This document shows, piece after piece, positions 26,319 to 33,333 of a DNA stretch of 64,000 nucleotides (position 1 is its first letter; each line of letters opens with the position of its first letter). The notes beneath the pieces are model-generated. The model was not told where the DNA came from, ran no database searches, and was given only the letters and a program-made list of their open reading frames with translations. Source of the stretch: Phycisphaerales bacterium (GTDB lineage: Bacteria; Planctomycetota; Phycisphaerae; UBA1845; Fen-1342); assembly GCA_016710275.1 (NCBI GenBank), contig JADJXS010000001.1, forward strand, positions 3,224,001 to 3,288,000, given 5' to 3'. The translations under genes and the position numbers were made by a program.

Positions 26319-27203
26319 TCACGAGAGTGGGAACAGGTCGCCGAACAGGTCACGGTACTTCCGCAGCGCATCACCGTTGCGACCGGCCCGTGACTGTTCA
26401 ATGGCCTCACGAACGGCGTGATGGGCCTGCGTCAGCATCCGCTTCGCATTCACGCGCTCGGCTGCGGTCATCGCGTCGCTGACGGGAGGGCCCAGTCCGG
26501 CCGGTTCCGGCCATGTCTCGTCTATGCGGTCGGCGGCGGTGGCGAAGAATGCCATGAACTCGTAGGGGTAGTCCCCTCCAAACGGCGGGCGGAGGATCTG
26601 GAGCGCCATGACTTCCAGCAGGAAGGACGGCTTGACGGGTTTGTCCTTCTCCTGGTTCCATCGCTTGACCATGCGAACCATGCCCTTCCACTCGCCGCCG
26701 AACGCTTCGTTGGCAGCAGTGGCTTTCTCGGCATGGATTTTCGGGTTGGTCTCCGTCCATCCCTTCGTGGTCGCGGTGTCGGGGATCTCACAGTGGGACG
26801 ACTTGGTGAAGGCGGGCACCACGTCGAAGCTCATCACTCGCTCTTCGTCGCTCCCGACGGGGAACTTCACCGTGACCGAGCGGCGCTGCCGGCTGACGTT
26901 CTCGCGACCGTACTCCTCGGCAAGCACCTTCTCTGTGTCCGTCAAAACGACGGAGGGATGCTTGTCCGTCCGGTACTTGGGGCGCTCGTCATCGTGAAAG
27001 ACGCAGAAGATATCCACGTCTTTCAACGGCTTGGTCTTTGTCCAGCGTTTGTAGGAGCCGGTGAGGAAGTCGTCCGCGATCTTGAACGAACGGTTCATGA
27101 CCTCGCGGATTTCCTTCTGGCGGCGCGATGCGTCGTCCTGTTCTTTCTGGGTGAGCTCCAGGCGGCTGCGGAACTTTCGGAATGCTTCGGTGACAGTGAG
27201 CAT
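26319..27203 (-). CDS. CD-NTase, cGAS/DncV-like nucleotidyltransferase of CBASS
   Basis: A 294-aa cGAS/DncV-like nucleotidyltransferase, the sensor-activated enzyme that makes the cyclic oligonucleotide signal. The catalytic triad is visible: G49-S50 in LTGSYKRWTKT, D62-x-D64 in LKDVDIF, and D127 in VMSFDVVPAF. The ATG at 27203 is chosen because it overlaps the HORMA stop (TGATG); an ATG at 27215 is also in frame. The paired NucC implies a cyclic triadenylate product, as in the CdnC/CdnD-NucC systems, but the product cannot be read from sequence. The order ATPase-unknown-HORMA-NTase-NucC forms one tightly overlapping operon. Confidence 0.93.
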   Translation of the reverse strand: MLTVTEAFRKFRSRLELTQKEQDDASRRQKEIREVMNRSFKIADDFLTGSYKRWTKTKPLKDVDIFCVFHDDERPKYRTDKHPSVVLTDTEKVLAEEYGRENVSRQRRSVTVKFPVGSDEERVMSFDVVPAFTKSSHCEIPDTATTKGWTETNPKIHAEKATAANEAFGGEWKGMVRMVKRWNQEKDKPVKPSFLLEVMALQILRPPFGGDYPYEFMAFFATAADRIDETWPEPAGLGPPVSDAMTAAERVNAKRMLTQAHHAVREAIEQSRAGRNGDALRKYRDLFGDLFPLS

Positions 27204-27700
27204 CAGCGGCTCCAATACGCGGTTTGAGCGGACAGGCCGTTTCCGCCAACGGTGGCACCGACGGAGAACCGTTGGAATCCGTCTGTCGAGCGGAAGTCGC
27301 AGGACCCCCAGCCGGCAACATCAGGGCGTCCGGGTGCCGTGGTCAAGATGATGTCGTAGCGGCAATGGGCTGGGACGAGACCAGCCTTGACGATCGAGTA
27401 GCGAATAGCGGCCGTATCGACCCACAATGAGCCGTCGCCGACCGTGGAGTAGAGCACATCCATGTCCCAGCGCGTCACCAAACCGTTGTTGCGCGGGTCG
27501 TACACCTCCAGTGTGACTCGCTGAAGATGGCGGCTCGACAGCCACGTCGAAATGGCCCGCTCGTAGCTGTCCCAGCTATCGGTGAACCGCGCGGGATCAA
27601 GTCCGATTTCGCGGATGATCTCCTTCAGCGTGAGAAGCATCTTGGTGGTGACGTATGTCACCGTGTGCGTATAGGTAATCGAGGCGGTGAAGGTACTCAT
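27203..27700 (-). CDS. cap7: Bacterial HORMA-domain protein of type III CBASS
   Basis: A 165-aa protein of the single-HORMA type. Features are the N-terminal THTVTYVTTKMLLTLKEIIR, then WLSSRHLQRVTLEVYDP, WDMDVLYS and GDGSLWVDTAAIRYSI, ending GWGSCDFRSTDGFQRFSVG. Known CBASS HORMA proteins close around a peptide and then activate their CD-NTase; the TRIP13-like ATPase reopens them. The ATG overlaps the preceding stop by 4 bp, and its own stop overlaps the CD-NTase ATG by one base. Confidence 0.88.
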   Translation of the reverse strand: MSTFTASITYTHTVTYVTTKMLLTLKEIIREIGLDPARFTDSWDSYERAISTWLSSRHLQRVTLEVYDPRNNGLVTRWDMDVLYSTVGDGSLWVDTAAIRYSIVKAGLVPAHCRYDIILTTAPGRPDVAGWGSCDFRSTDGFQRFSVGATVGGNGLSAQTAYWSR

Positions 27701-28170
27701 GGTTTGAGGAACTCCTCCGCGTTGATCGTCAGCGACCGGGCAGCGGACGCCGACTCGGACTGGTCGTCGTCGATGTCGTCCTCCAGCGAGCGAGCGGAGA
27801 TGCGGTTGGACACTGCTGCAAGCTTGCCGTTACTCCACTTCACGTCCTCGGGCAGGCACGGGATCGACATTCTCCAATCGCCGGCCGTCGGCGATTTCGA
27901 GAGGGCGTCCTCGTTGACCCCGTCACCAGTAATGGCGTCTTCGTCGAAGACGCCGTAGACGCGGACACGGGGACCGCCACTCCAGACAACGATCGGCGCA
28001 TCCTTGATCGCCTCCGATGAGATGGAGGAGCAGGCGACGCCGGCGGCCTTGGCGAGCTCCACGCGAGCGGGGCTGCGCGGGTCAGGTGCGAGAATCTCGA
28101 CGATCTTGTCCCACGTCTGCGTGGCGGTGCGGGTGGGCGTGGAGGCTACTCGTCGGGCTACGACAGTCAT
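27697..28170 (-). CDS. Unknown 157-aa protein between HORMA and TRIP13 genes
   Basis: No family is recognised. The N-terminal half is compact (TWDKIVEILAPDP, IVVWSGGPRVRVYGVFDEDA), followed by WRMSIPCLPEDVKWS and an acidic tail (LEDDIDDDQSES). The best-known one-HORMA NucC operons (E. coli MS115-1 type) have four genes, so this fifth gene is extra. Its place, overlapping both the ATPase and HORMA genes by 4 bp, suggests that it works with them: a second HORMA-like partner, a closure-peptide donor, or a sensor. There is no transmembrane segment or nuclease motif, so a second effector is less likely. Confidence 0.7.
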   Translation of the reverse strand: MTVVARRVASTPTRTATQTWDKIVEILAPDPRSPARVELAKAAGVACSSISSEAIKDAPIVVWSGGPRVRVYGVFDEDAITGDGVNEDALSKSPTAGDWRMSIPCLPEDVKWSNGKLAAVSNRISARSLEDDIDDDQSESASAARSLTINAEEFLKP

Positions 28171-29114
28171 CGCTTGTCCTCCACGCTGGCGCGCTCGGCC
28201 TGGGCAAACTCGATCGCCGCGAGCACGGCGTCCGCTGTGAGAAGGTCGGGGCTGGCCGCGATCTGCTTCGAGTGAGCAAGCGACGACAGCACCGCCTTGC
28301 GGATGCGTCGCCCATCCAATCCGACGCAGCGTTTCGCCGCACGCTCGATCGCGGGATCGGTCTTGATGCGTCCGATCTTTGGGTACACGCGGGCAAGTCG
28401 GTCGAGGCTGTCGAACAGAATTTCGCGGCAGGCCTCGGGAGACGGCAGGTCGATAGTGACGACGAGGTCGGCGCGGGAGAAGAAGGCGTCGTCGATCGCG
28501 CCCGCGAAGTTGCTCGTCGCGACGAAGAGCAATTGCGGGTGATTGGCCGCGAGCTGGTCCATTTGGGCGAGCACTGCGTCGGTGGCGCGATGCACGTCCA
28601 CGGGATTGGCTTCAAGGCTCATTTTGCGGCGGTCGGCTGCCAGCGTTTCGACCTCGTCCAGAAGCACGATGCATGGGCCGCTCGACGCTTCCTCGGCGAT
28701 CACCGTGCCGAGAAGGTGGCTGACGGCTTGCTGGCTCTTGCCGAGTGCCGCGCTCGCGAGCGCGTGCGGTTCGACTTCGATGTACGTGATACTGCCGTTG
28801 AGCGAAGCGGCGGTTCGTGACGCCAGGCCGCGGGCTACGGATGTCTTGCCGGTGCCCGGCGGACCGACCAGGAGGATGATTCCGTGGAGCGGCATCGACA
28901 CTTCTTGGAGCCGGGCGCGGGCGGAGAAATTGAGAACGGCCTGCGAGAGCAGGCGGTCTTTCGTGTGTGTCGGGAGAATGACGGCGTCCCATAGCCCGTC
29001 AAACTCGGTGTCGGGCAGGTTCCGAATGTCTTGAATGCCCCGCTGATCGGGAACGCGACGCTTGGTCCTGTACCCGTTGGCGCCGGCAAGCGACGCGGGG
29101 GTGATGCGATTCAT
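28167..29114 (-). CDS. cap6: TRIP13/Pch2-like AAA+ ATPase of type III CBASS
   Basis: A 315-aa AAA+ ATPase with Walker A GPPGTGKTSVARGLA (about residue 84), Walker B CIVLLDEVETL, sensor 1 FVATSNFAGAID and an arginine-finger region DDAFFSRADLV. TRIP13-like proteins in CBASS unfold HORMA proteins and so keep the CD-NTase off until infection. It is the first gene of the operon. AAGGA lies about 7 nt upstream of its ATG. It diverges from the DUF6932-type gene across a 177-bp intergenic region. Confidence 0.9.
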   Translation of the reverse strand: MNRITPASLAGANGYRTKRRVPDQRGIQDIRNLPDTEFDGLWDAVILPTHTKDRLLSQAVLNFSARARLQEVSMPLHGIILLVGPPGTGKTSVARGLASRTAASLNGSITYIEVEPHALASAALGKSQQAVSHLLGTVIAEEASSGPCIVLLDEVETLAADRRKMSLEANPVDVHRATDAVLAQMDQLAANHPQLLFVATSNFAGAIDDAFFSRADLVVTIDLPSPEACREILFDSLDRLARVYPKIGRIKTDPAIERAAKRCVGLDGRRIRKAVLSSLAHSKQIAASPDLLTADAVLAAIEFAQAERASVEDKR

Positions 29115-29239
29115 GAACAGATCCTTGTTCTCAGGCTCTTCGGACGTTGTTGGCCACTCCCACAGATTGTGGGCTCATCTGCCGGAACCACCAGCCCTGG
29201 CCTGCCCGGGCGGGTCGTACAGGAACATGATAGCCATGC

Positions 29240-29268
29240 TTGACGTTCGTGTCAAGTAGTGCTAAACT
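29240..29268 (+). promoter_or_regulatory. Sigma70-like promoter with overlapping TTGAC/GTCAA operator
   Basis: TTGACG (29240-29245), a 17-bp spacer and TAAACT (29263-29268) lie about 24 bp before the ATG at 29292. The -35 box is one arm of an inverted repeat TTGACGTTCGTGTCAA, and two further GTCAA copies follow (TGTCAAGGTCAAG). This is a plausible binding site for the XRE protein encoded two genes on, and could also affect the divergent CBASS operon. Confidence 0.6.
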
Positions 29269-29291
29269 GTCAAGGTCAAGAGGACGATGCC

Positions 29292-29867
29292 ATGACCGTG
29301 ATCCCGCCCTTTACCCCTGACGGACTGCTGCCTGCCGGCGACTACGAGGTTACCTTCGCGGAACTCCGGCAGTCCGTGCTGGTGCTTGGCCCCGGCGACC
29401 CCAAGGAGTACCCGTCGTGGGATGCCGTCTGGCGGGCGAAGCTCGTGGACAACCTGGAGGCGCTGACGCGGCAGCTCTGGCAGGTCGGAATCAGGGAGGT
29501 CTACGCCGACGGGTCATTCGCCGAGGACAAGGACCATCCGAACGACATCGACGGCTACTTCGTCTGCGACCTTGCGCGCCTCAGGAGCGGGCAGTTGGAG
29601 CGGGAGTTGAACCTGATGGACCCGCACAAGGTGTGGACCTGGGACCCGGCGTCGCGGCGGCCGTACCGCGGCTACCCGAAGCGGCAGCTTCCCATGTGGC
29701 ACCGCTACCGGGTCGAGCTCTACCCGCACGTGCCCGGGCTGGGCATCGAAACTGGCATCCGCGATCGGCACGGTCACGAACTGGAGTTCCCCTCGGCGTT
29801 CCGCCAGTCGCGACGCGACGGCACGCCGCGGGGCATTGTGAAACTGCGTTACGGAGGTCAATCATGA
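29292..29867 (+). CDS. DUF6932-type nucleotidyltransferase-like protein
   Basis: A 191-aa protein of the family that begins with a LLPAGDYEVTFAEL block and contains a nucleotidyltransferase-like core: YADGSFAEDKDHPNDIDGYF has the G-S plus D-x-D pattern. These proteins often pair with an XRE regulator. Function is unproven; a toxin-antitoxin-like role is inferred from the partner and the size. The ATG at 29292 sits behind a promoter-like site. The stop overlaps the next ATG (ATGA), and GGAGG precedes that start. Confidence 0.7.
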   Translation: MTVIPPFTPDGLLPAGDYEVTFAELRQSVLVLGPGDPKEYPSWDAVWRAKLVDNLEALTRQLWQVGIREVYADGSFAEDKDHPNDIDGYFVCDLARLRSGQLERELNLMDPHKVWTWDPASRRPYRGYPKRQLPMWHRYRVELYPHVPGLGIETGIRDRHGHELEFPSAFRQSRRDGTPRGIVKLRYGGQS

Positions 29868-30310
29868 TTCGCAACGAGAACGAGTACAAGGAGGCCGTGG
29901 CTCGTCTCGAGGAGGAGCGCAACCGGCTCGCCGAGCACCGCGCCCGTCTCAAGGAAGCCGGCCTCTCCGACGACGAGATCAAGCGGGTCATCGACCCGAT
30001 GGAGTCATTCCACCTGCAGCTCAAGGAAGAGGTCGAGAGCTATGAACGGCTCAAGCGCGGGGAGTTCGAGGAGCTGGTAAACCTGCGCGGCTTCGGGCAT
30101 CTGCTCATTTCGCTTCGGATCGCAAAGGGGCTCTCGCAGCGCGATCTCGCCAAGCGACTCGACGTGCATGAGTCACAGGTGTCACGCGACGAGCGGAATG
30201 AGTACTTCGGCATCACGCTGGAGCGCGCCGTTAGGATTCTCGACGCGCTCGATGTCCGCCTCGTCACACAGGTCGAACCCGACACGGCAAGGGATGCCGT
30301 GTCGGCATAG
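29864..30310 (+). CDS. XRE-family regulator with N-terminal coiled coil
   Basis: A 148-aa protein. Residues 1-65 form a charged coiled coil (YKEAVARLEEERNRLAEHRA), and the C-terminal half is an XRE helix-turn-helix (LLISLRIAKGLSQRDLAKRL followed by DVHESQVSRDERNEYFG). It overlaps the DUF6932-type gene by 4 bp and is the probable antitoxin or regulator of that module, acting on the GTCAA repeats at about 29240-29280. Function is inferred from domain and context. Confidence 0.8.
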   Translation: MIRNENEYKEAVARLEEERNRLAEHRARLKEAGLSDDEIKRVIDPMESFHLQLKEEVESYERLKRGEFEELVNLRGFGHLLISLRIAKGLSQRDLAKRLDVHESQVSRDERNEYFGITLERAVRILDALDVRLVTQVEPDTARDAVSA

Positions 30311-30330
30311 CTGGCAAAGGAGCAAATGCG

Positions 30331-30540
30331 ATGGCGAAGAAACCAGCCAATCACGGCAAGCCCATCACGCCGCAGGTGGTGTCCCAAGTACGGGCACTGG
30401 CGTCGCAGAACACGCCGACCCGGGTGATCGGCATCAAGGTTCAGCGCACCGAAGCGTCGGTGCGGGCGATCGCGGCGGAGAACAACATCTCGCTCAAGCC
30501 GACGAATCAGAGCCCGTACAACCGGCGGAAGTCGAGGTGA
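30331..30540 (+). CDS. Small basic conserved protein (69 aa)
   Basis: A 69-residue, Lys/Arg-rich protein beginning MAKKPANHGKPITPQVVSQV, with TPTRVIGIKVQRTEASVRAI that looks like a short helix-turn-helix. Its ATG follows AAAGGAG closely. Similar small proteins are common on accessory DNA. It lies 20 bp after the XRE gene and probably shares its transcript. Function unknown. Confidence 0.7.
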   Translation: MAKKPANHGKPITPQVVSQVRALASQNTPTRVIGIKVQRTEASVRAIAAENNISLKPTNQSPYNRRKSR

Positions 30541-30650
30541 GAAGCCGCACCGTCGATGTATCATGGGCGCCGACTGGACCTGCATCGGAAAGGCGCAACC
30601 AGAGCCGGGAGAGCGACGTACAGGCACGAGTCCCGAATGCGGAGGCAACC

Positions 30651-31025
30651 ATGGATGAGAGGACGGCGGAACAGTTGGCGGCAATAGTGGGCGGCGAAGC
30701 GTGGCAGAGCGGCGGCGGAATCTGGCTGGTCACCGTTACCCGTGATGACGGTTCGCTCGTCGTGTTTTCCGGCGATGCGGTCTGTGAGTATGAGAATGAC
30801 GAGGCATTTGATGCCGGGCAGGCGGCCAAGACGATTCTCCTGACCATCCCGGAGACGGAGGATCTGTACGTCATCGTGGATCTCAAGGGCAACGTCTTCT
30901 ACCAAGACGGCGCAATGGAGCGCGGGTGGCAATACGAGGAGGACGCCTTGCACAAAGCCCGCGCGCTCGAATCACGGGGCGAAGGGCGATTCTCAGTGGT
31001 GAAGCAGAGCGAGTTGCCGACGTGA
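30651..31025 (+). CDS. Hypothetical protein (124 aa)
   Basis: The start at 30651 has GGAGG 5 nt upstream. The sequence is soluble and mixed alpha/beta (IWLVTVTRDDGSLVVFSGD, ILLTIPETEDLYVIVDLKG) with an acidic character. No family is recognised. It ends 5 bp before the end of the opposite-strand HNH gene, so the two are convergent. It may be the last gene of the 29.3-31.0 kb rightward operon. Confidence 0.6.
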   Translation: MDERTAEQLAAIVGGEAWQSGGGIWLVTVTRDDGSLVVFSGDAVCEYENDEAFDAGQAAKTILLTIPETEDLYVIVDLKGNVFYQDGAMERGWQYEEDALHKARALESRGEGRFSVVKQSELPT

Positions 31026-31029
31026 CGGG

Positions 31030-31725
31030 TCACTCCCAGACGACTTCTGCGGCAAGGTATTCGCGGATTACCATGTGGACGTGGAATCCGCCGGACCAGT
31101 CCACGCGATAGCGGTACATCCCGGGTTGCACGACGATCCAGCCGCCCGGTCCCTTGTCGGCCCCGGTCAGCAGCCTGGACATCGCCCGACTGCCGACCTC
31201 CGGCCACGGAGCCAAGCCGACTGTGCTGCTGCCACCGATCTCGAACTGCTCTCGCTCCGATTCATTCATCGCGGTAAATGGTGCAAAGCGAACCGACTCT
31301 GGATCGTCAACGCGAGGCTCATTGTTCTCGAACGCGGCATGCCCGCGGGCGAGTTTGAGGACGATTGCCCGGACACGGTCGGGCTCGGGGTTGAAGCCCA
31401 ACTCGCCGTTACGTTCGTAGCGCGCGGCGGCTAGACGGGTGGCAAGGGCGGGCGACTTGGTCAGCATCACGCCGACCTTATACCGGGACTTGGCAGATTC
31501 CACCGACCCGGTCAGAGCACACTCGATGAGGCACGCGAGGTACGCTTCATCGCGGGAGAAGGCGCGGTTGCACGCGGCACAAGCGGGAACCACCGGCAAT
31601 TCGAGCGGGTATGGTTCGTTGAGCAGCACCCGCGACGGAACGTGGTCACGTGTTTCGCCCGGCCCGCCGCAGTAGACGCAACAGCCCTTGTTGCGATCGT
31701 CGCCGAAGTCCTGAATCTGCTTCAC
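31030..31725 (-). CDS. HNH endonuclease-like protein, last gene of the DISARM-like operon
   Basis: A 231-aa protein with an HNH/zinc-finger centre: CCVYCGGPGETRDHVPSRVL then VVPACAACNRAFSRDE (C-x2-C, DHVP, C-x2-C-N). The GTG at 31725 is preferred because AGGGGAA precedes it by about 8 nt and it lies 20 bp after the vsr stop; an ATG at 31815 would overlap vsr by 70 bp and has no ribosome site. The rest of the protein is unrecognised. Being in the operon with a methyltransferase and Vsr, it may cut foreign DNA, or it may be an accessory. Confidence 0.72.
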   Translation of the reverse strand: MKQIQDFGDDRNKGCCVYCGGPGETRDHVPSRVLLNEPYPLELPVVPACAACNRAFSRDEAYLACLIECALTGSVESAKSRYKVGVMLTKSPALATRLAAARYERNGELGFNPEPDRVRAIVLKLARGHAAFENNEPRVDDPESVRFAPFTAMNESEREQFEIGGSSTVGLAPWPEVGSRAMSRLLTGADKGPGGWIVVQPGMYRYRVDWSGGFHVHMVIREYLAAEVVWE

Positions 31726-31745
31726 GGTAAACGTTCCCCTGAAGG

Positions 31746-32165
31746 TCAGTCGCCTGTCAGGAAACGCTGGAGCTTCGCGGCCAGCTCCGTCCTGCGGCGC
31801 GGATGTGTTTCGCATTCCCAGACTACGAGTACTCTCCAGCCCAACTCACGAAGGCAGCGGCGGTGACGCCTGTCGCGCAGTACGTTACAGCATCTCTTCT
31901 TGCTCCAGTAAGCGACGTTGGATTTTGGAGTGCGGCGCCCTTCACGGCAGCGGTGGCTGTGCCAAAAACAGCCATGCACAAACACAACCTTCCGGCGGCC
32001 GGTAAACGCAAGATCAGGTTTGCCGGGAAGGTCGGAACGGTGTACTCGGTAACGCAGCCCAAGGCTCCACACGATACGACGCACTATCATCTCCGGCCCT
32101 GTGTCCTTGGACCTGATGCGAGCCATGTTCGCGCTGCGTTGCTCTTTCGTGAGTGACTCAGCCAC
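31746..32165 (-). CDS. vsr: Vsr-type very-short-patch repair endonuclease
   Basis: A 139-aa Vsr endonuclease, which nicks at T:G mismatches created by deamination of 5-methylcytosine. Family blocks: RSANMARIRSKDTGPEMIVR, GLRYRVHRSDLPGKPDLAF, VVFVHGCFWHSH and ELGWRVLVVWECE. The GTG at 32165 overlaps the methyltransferase stop by 8 bp, a common arrangement of dcm-vsr pairs. A longer frame to 32249 lies inside the methyltransferase gene. Its presence supports C5 methylation by its neighbour. Confidence 0.9.
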   Translation of the reverse strand: MAESLTKEQRSANMARIRSKDTGPEMIVRRIVWSLGLRYRVHRSDLPGKPDLAFTGRRKVVFVHGCFWHSHRCREGRRTPKSNVAYWSKKRCCNVLRDRRHRRCLRELGWRVLVVWECETHPRRRTELAAKLQRFLTGD

Positions 32166-33333
32166 GCAATCGGGTCCTGCGTCGCGGGCCTCCCGCACGA
32201 CCTTCACCGCCGCGGTCGTGCGTTGCCCTGTGCTCCTGAAGCACATCATGTACCGACTGTGCCACGGCCCTGGCCATGATGCAGGGGACGCCGTTGCAAA
32301 TCATTTTGAACTTGGCTGACAGCGACATCTCCTTAGCTAGAACGTACTCATCGGGGACCGACTGAATACGCAGCGCTTCGCGCACAGACAGCCGGCGAGC
32401 TTTCCAGGGATGCAGGTGAACCTCCTGGTTCCCATACCATGCGGTGGGGCTAAAGCGGAAGCGGTGAAGTCTCTTGAAAGATTTACGGGACACGTCCCCT
32501 TCCTGGACCTCTTTGAACTTGCTGGAATACGGGTTAAAGTACTCGTCGCCGTTCGCGATCTTCTCCGGGTCGCCGCTGCCCAAGAGCGCAGGGTAAACCG
32601 TGAGTTCAATCGGAATCTCGTCGGGCTTGGTGGGCCGTCTGCCAAATGGCGCCAGCTTGGGCCAGGGGAGCAGTTTGGCTCCTGCGTACGCCTTGACCTC
32701 GGGCCATGGAAACCATCCATGCTCTTCCGCATCGAGTTTTCGGTCAGCGGCCTTCTCTGCAAGCGGTCGCTTGAATCCGATGACGAACAGGCGCTCGCGA
32801 TCCTGTGGCACTCCGAGTTCAAGCGCGTTGAGTATCCTGTAGTCCACGGCATAGCCGTTATCCTGCAACTGGCGAATCTTCCGTGACAGAAACTTGCGAT
32901 GCTTGTGGAAGCGGTACAGGCCCGGCACGTTCTCGATAACGAAAAACGATGGGTTGAGGCCACACAGCATGTCTACGAACACCGTCGTGAGCTTGCCATT
33001 CGACCCGTTTCCCCCAGCATGGGTACCGCCGTTGCTGAAATCGGGGCATGGCGGGCCGCCGATGACGCCAAAGGTAATGGGGCGCGGACCGGAGAAGGCC
33101 TCATTGAGCACCTTTTTTGCTGACAAGTCGCAGATGCTGGCCGTGTTGGAAATGCAGGCCGTGGCGCGTCTGCCTTTGTTCACCGAGGAAAGCCAAGACG
33201 ACATCCCGTGCTCGTAGCCGGAAATGAAGGCAGGGTTGTTTTCGTTCGTCCAAGAGATAGAGAAGCCGGCCTGCTTGAATCCAAGATCAAAGAAGCCTCC
33301 TCCGGTGAAGAACGACAGGAGTGGAATTGCCAT
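32158..33333 (-). CDS. DNA cytosine-5 methyltransferase (DISARM DrmMII position)
   Basis: A 391-aa C5 methyltransferase. Motif I is LLSFFTGGGFFDLGF, the catalytic motif IV is GGPPCPDFSNGG, motif VI is FFVIENVPGL, and VPQDRERLFVIGF matches motif VIII. A target-recognition region of about 110 residues precedes the C-terminal NGVP block. In class 2 DISARM a C5 methyltransferase (DrmMII) marks host DNA; here it follows drmB directly (drmB stop at 33334, ATG at 33333) and precedes vsr. The target sequence cannot be read from the protein. Confidence 0.9.
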   Translation of the reverse strand: MAIPLLSFFTGGGFFDLGFKQAGFSISWTNENNPAFISGYEHGMSSWLSSVNKGRRATACISNTASICDLSAKKVLNEAFSGPRPITFGVIGGPPCPDFSNGGTHAGGNGSNGKLTTVFVDMLCGLNPSFFVIENVPGLYRFHKHRKFLSRKIRQLQDNGYAVDYRILNALELGVPQDRERLFVIGFKRPLAEKAADRKLDAEEHGWFPWPEVKAYAGAKLLPWPKLAPFGRRPTKPDEIPIELTVYPALLGSGDPEKIANGDEYFNPYSSKFKEVQEGDVSRKSFKRLHRFRFSPTAWYGNQEVHLHPWKARRLSVREALRIQSVPDEYVLAKEMSLSAKFKMICNGVPCIMARAVAQSVHDVLQEHRATHDRGGEGRAGGPRRRTRLRG

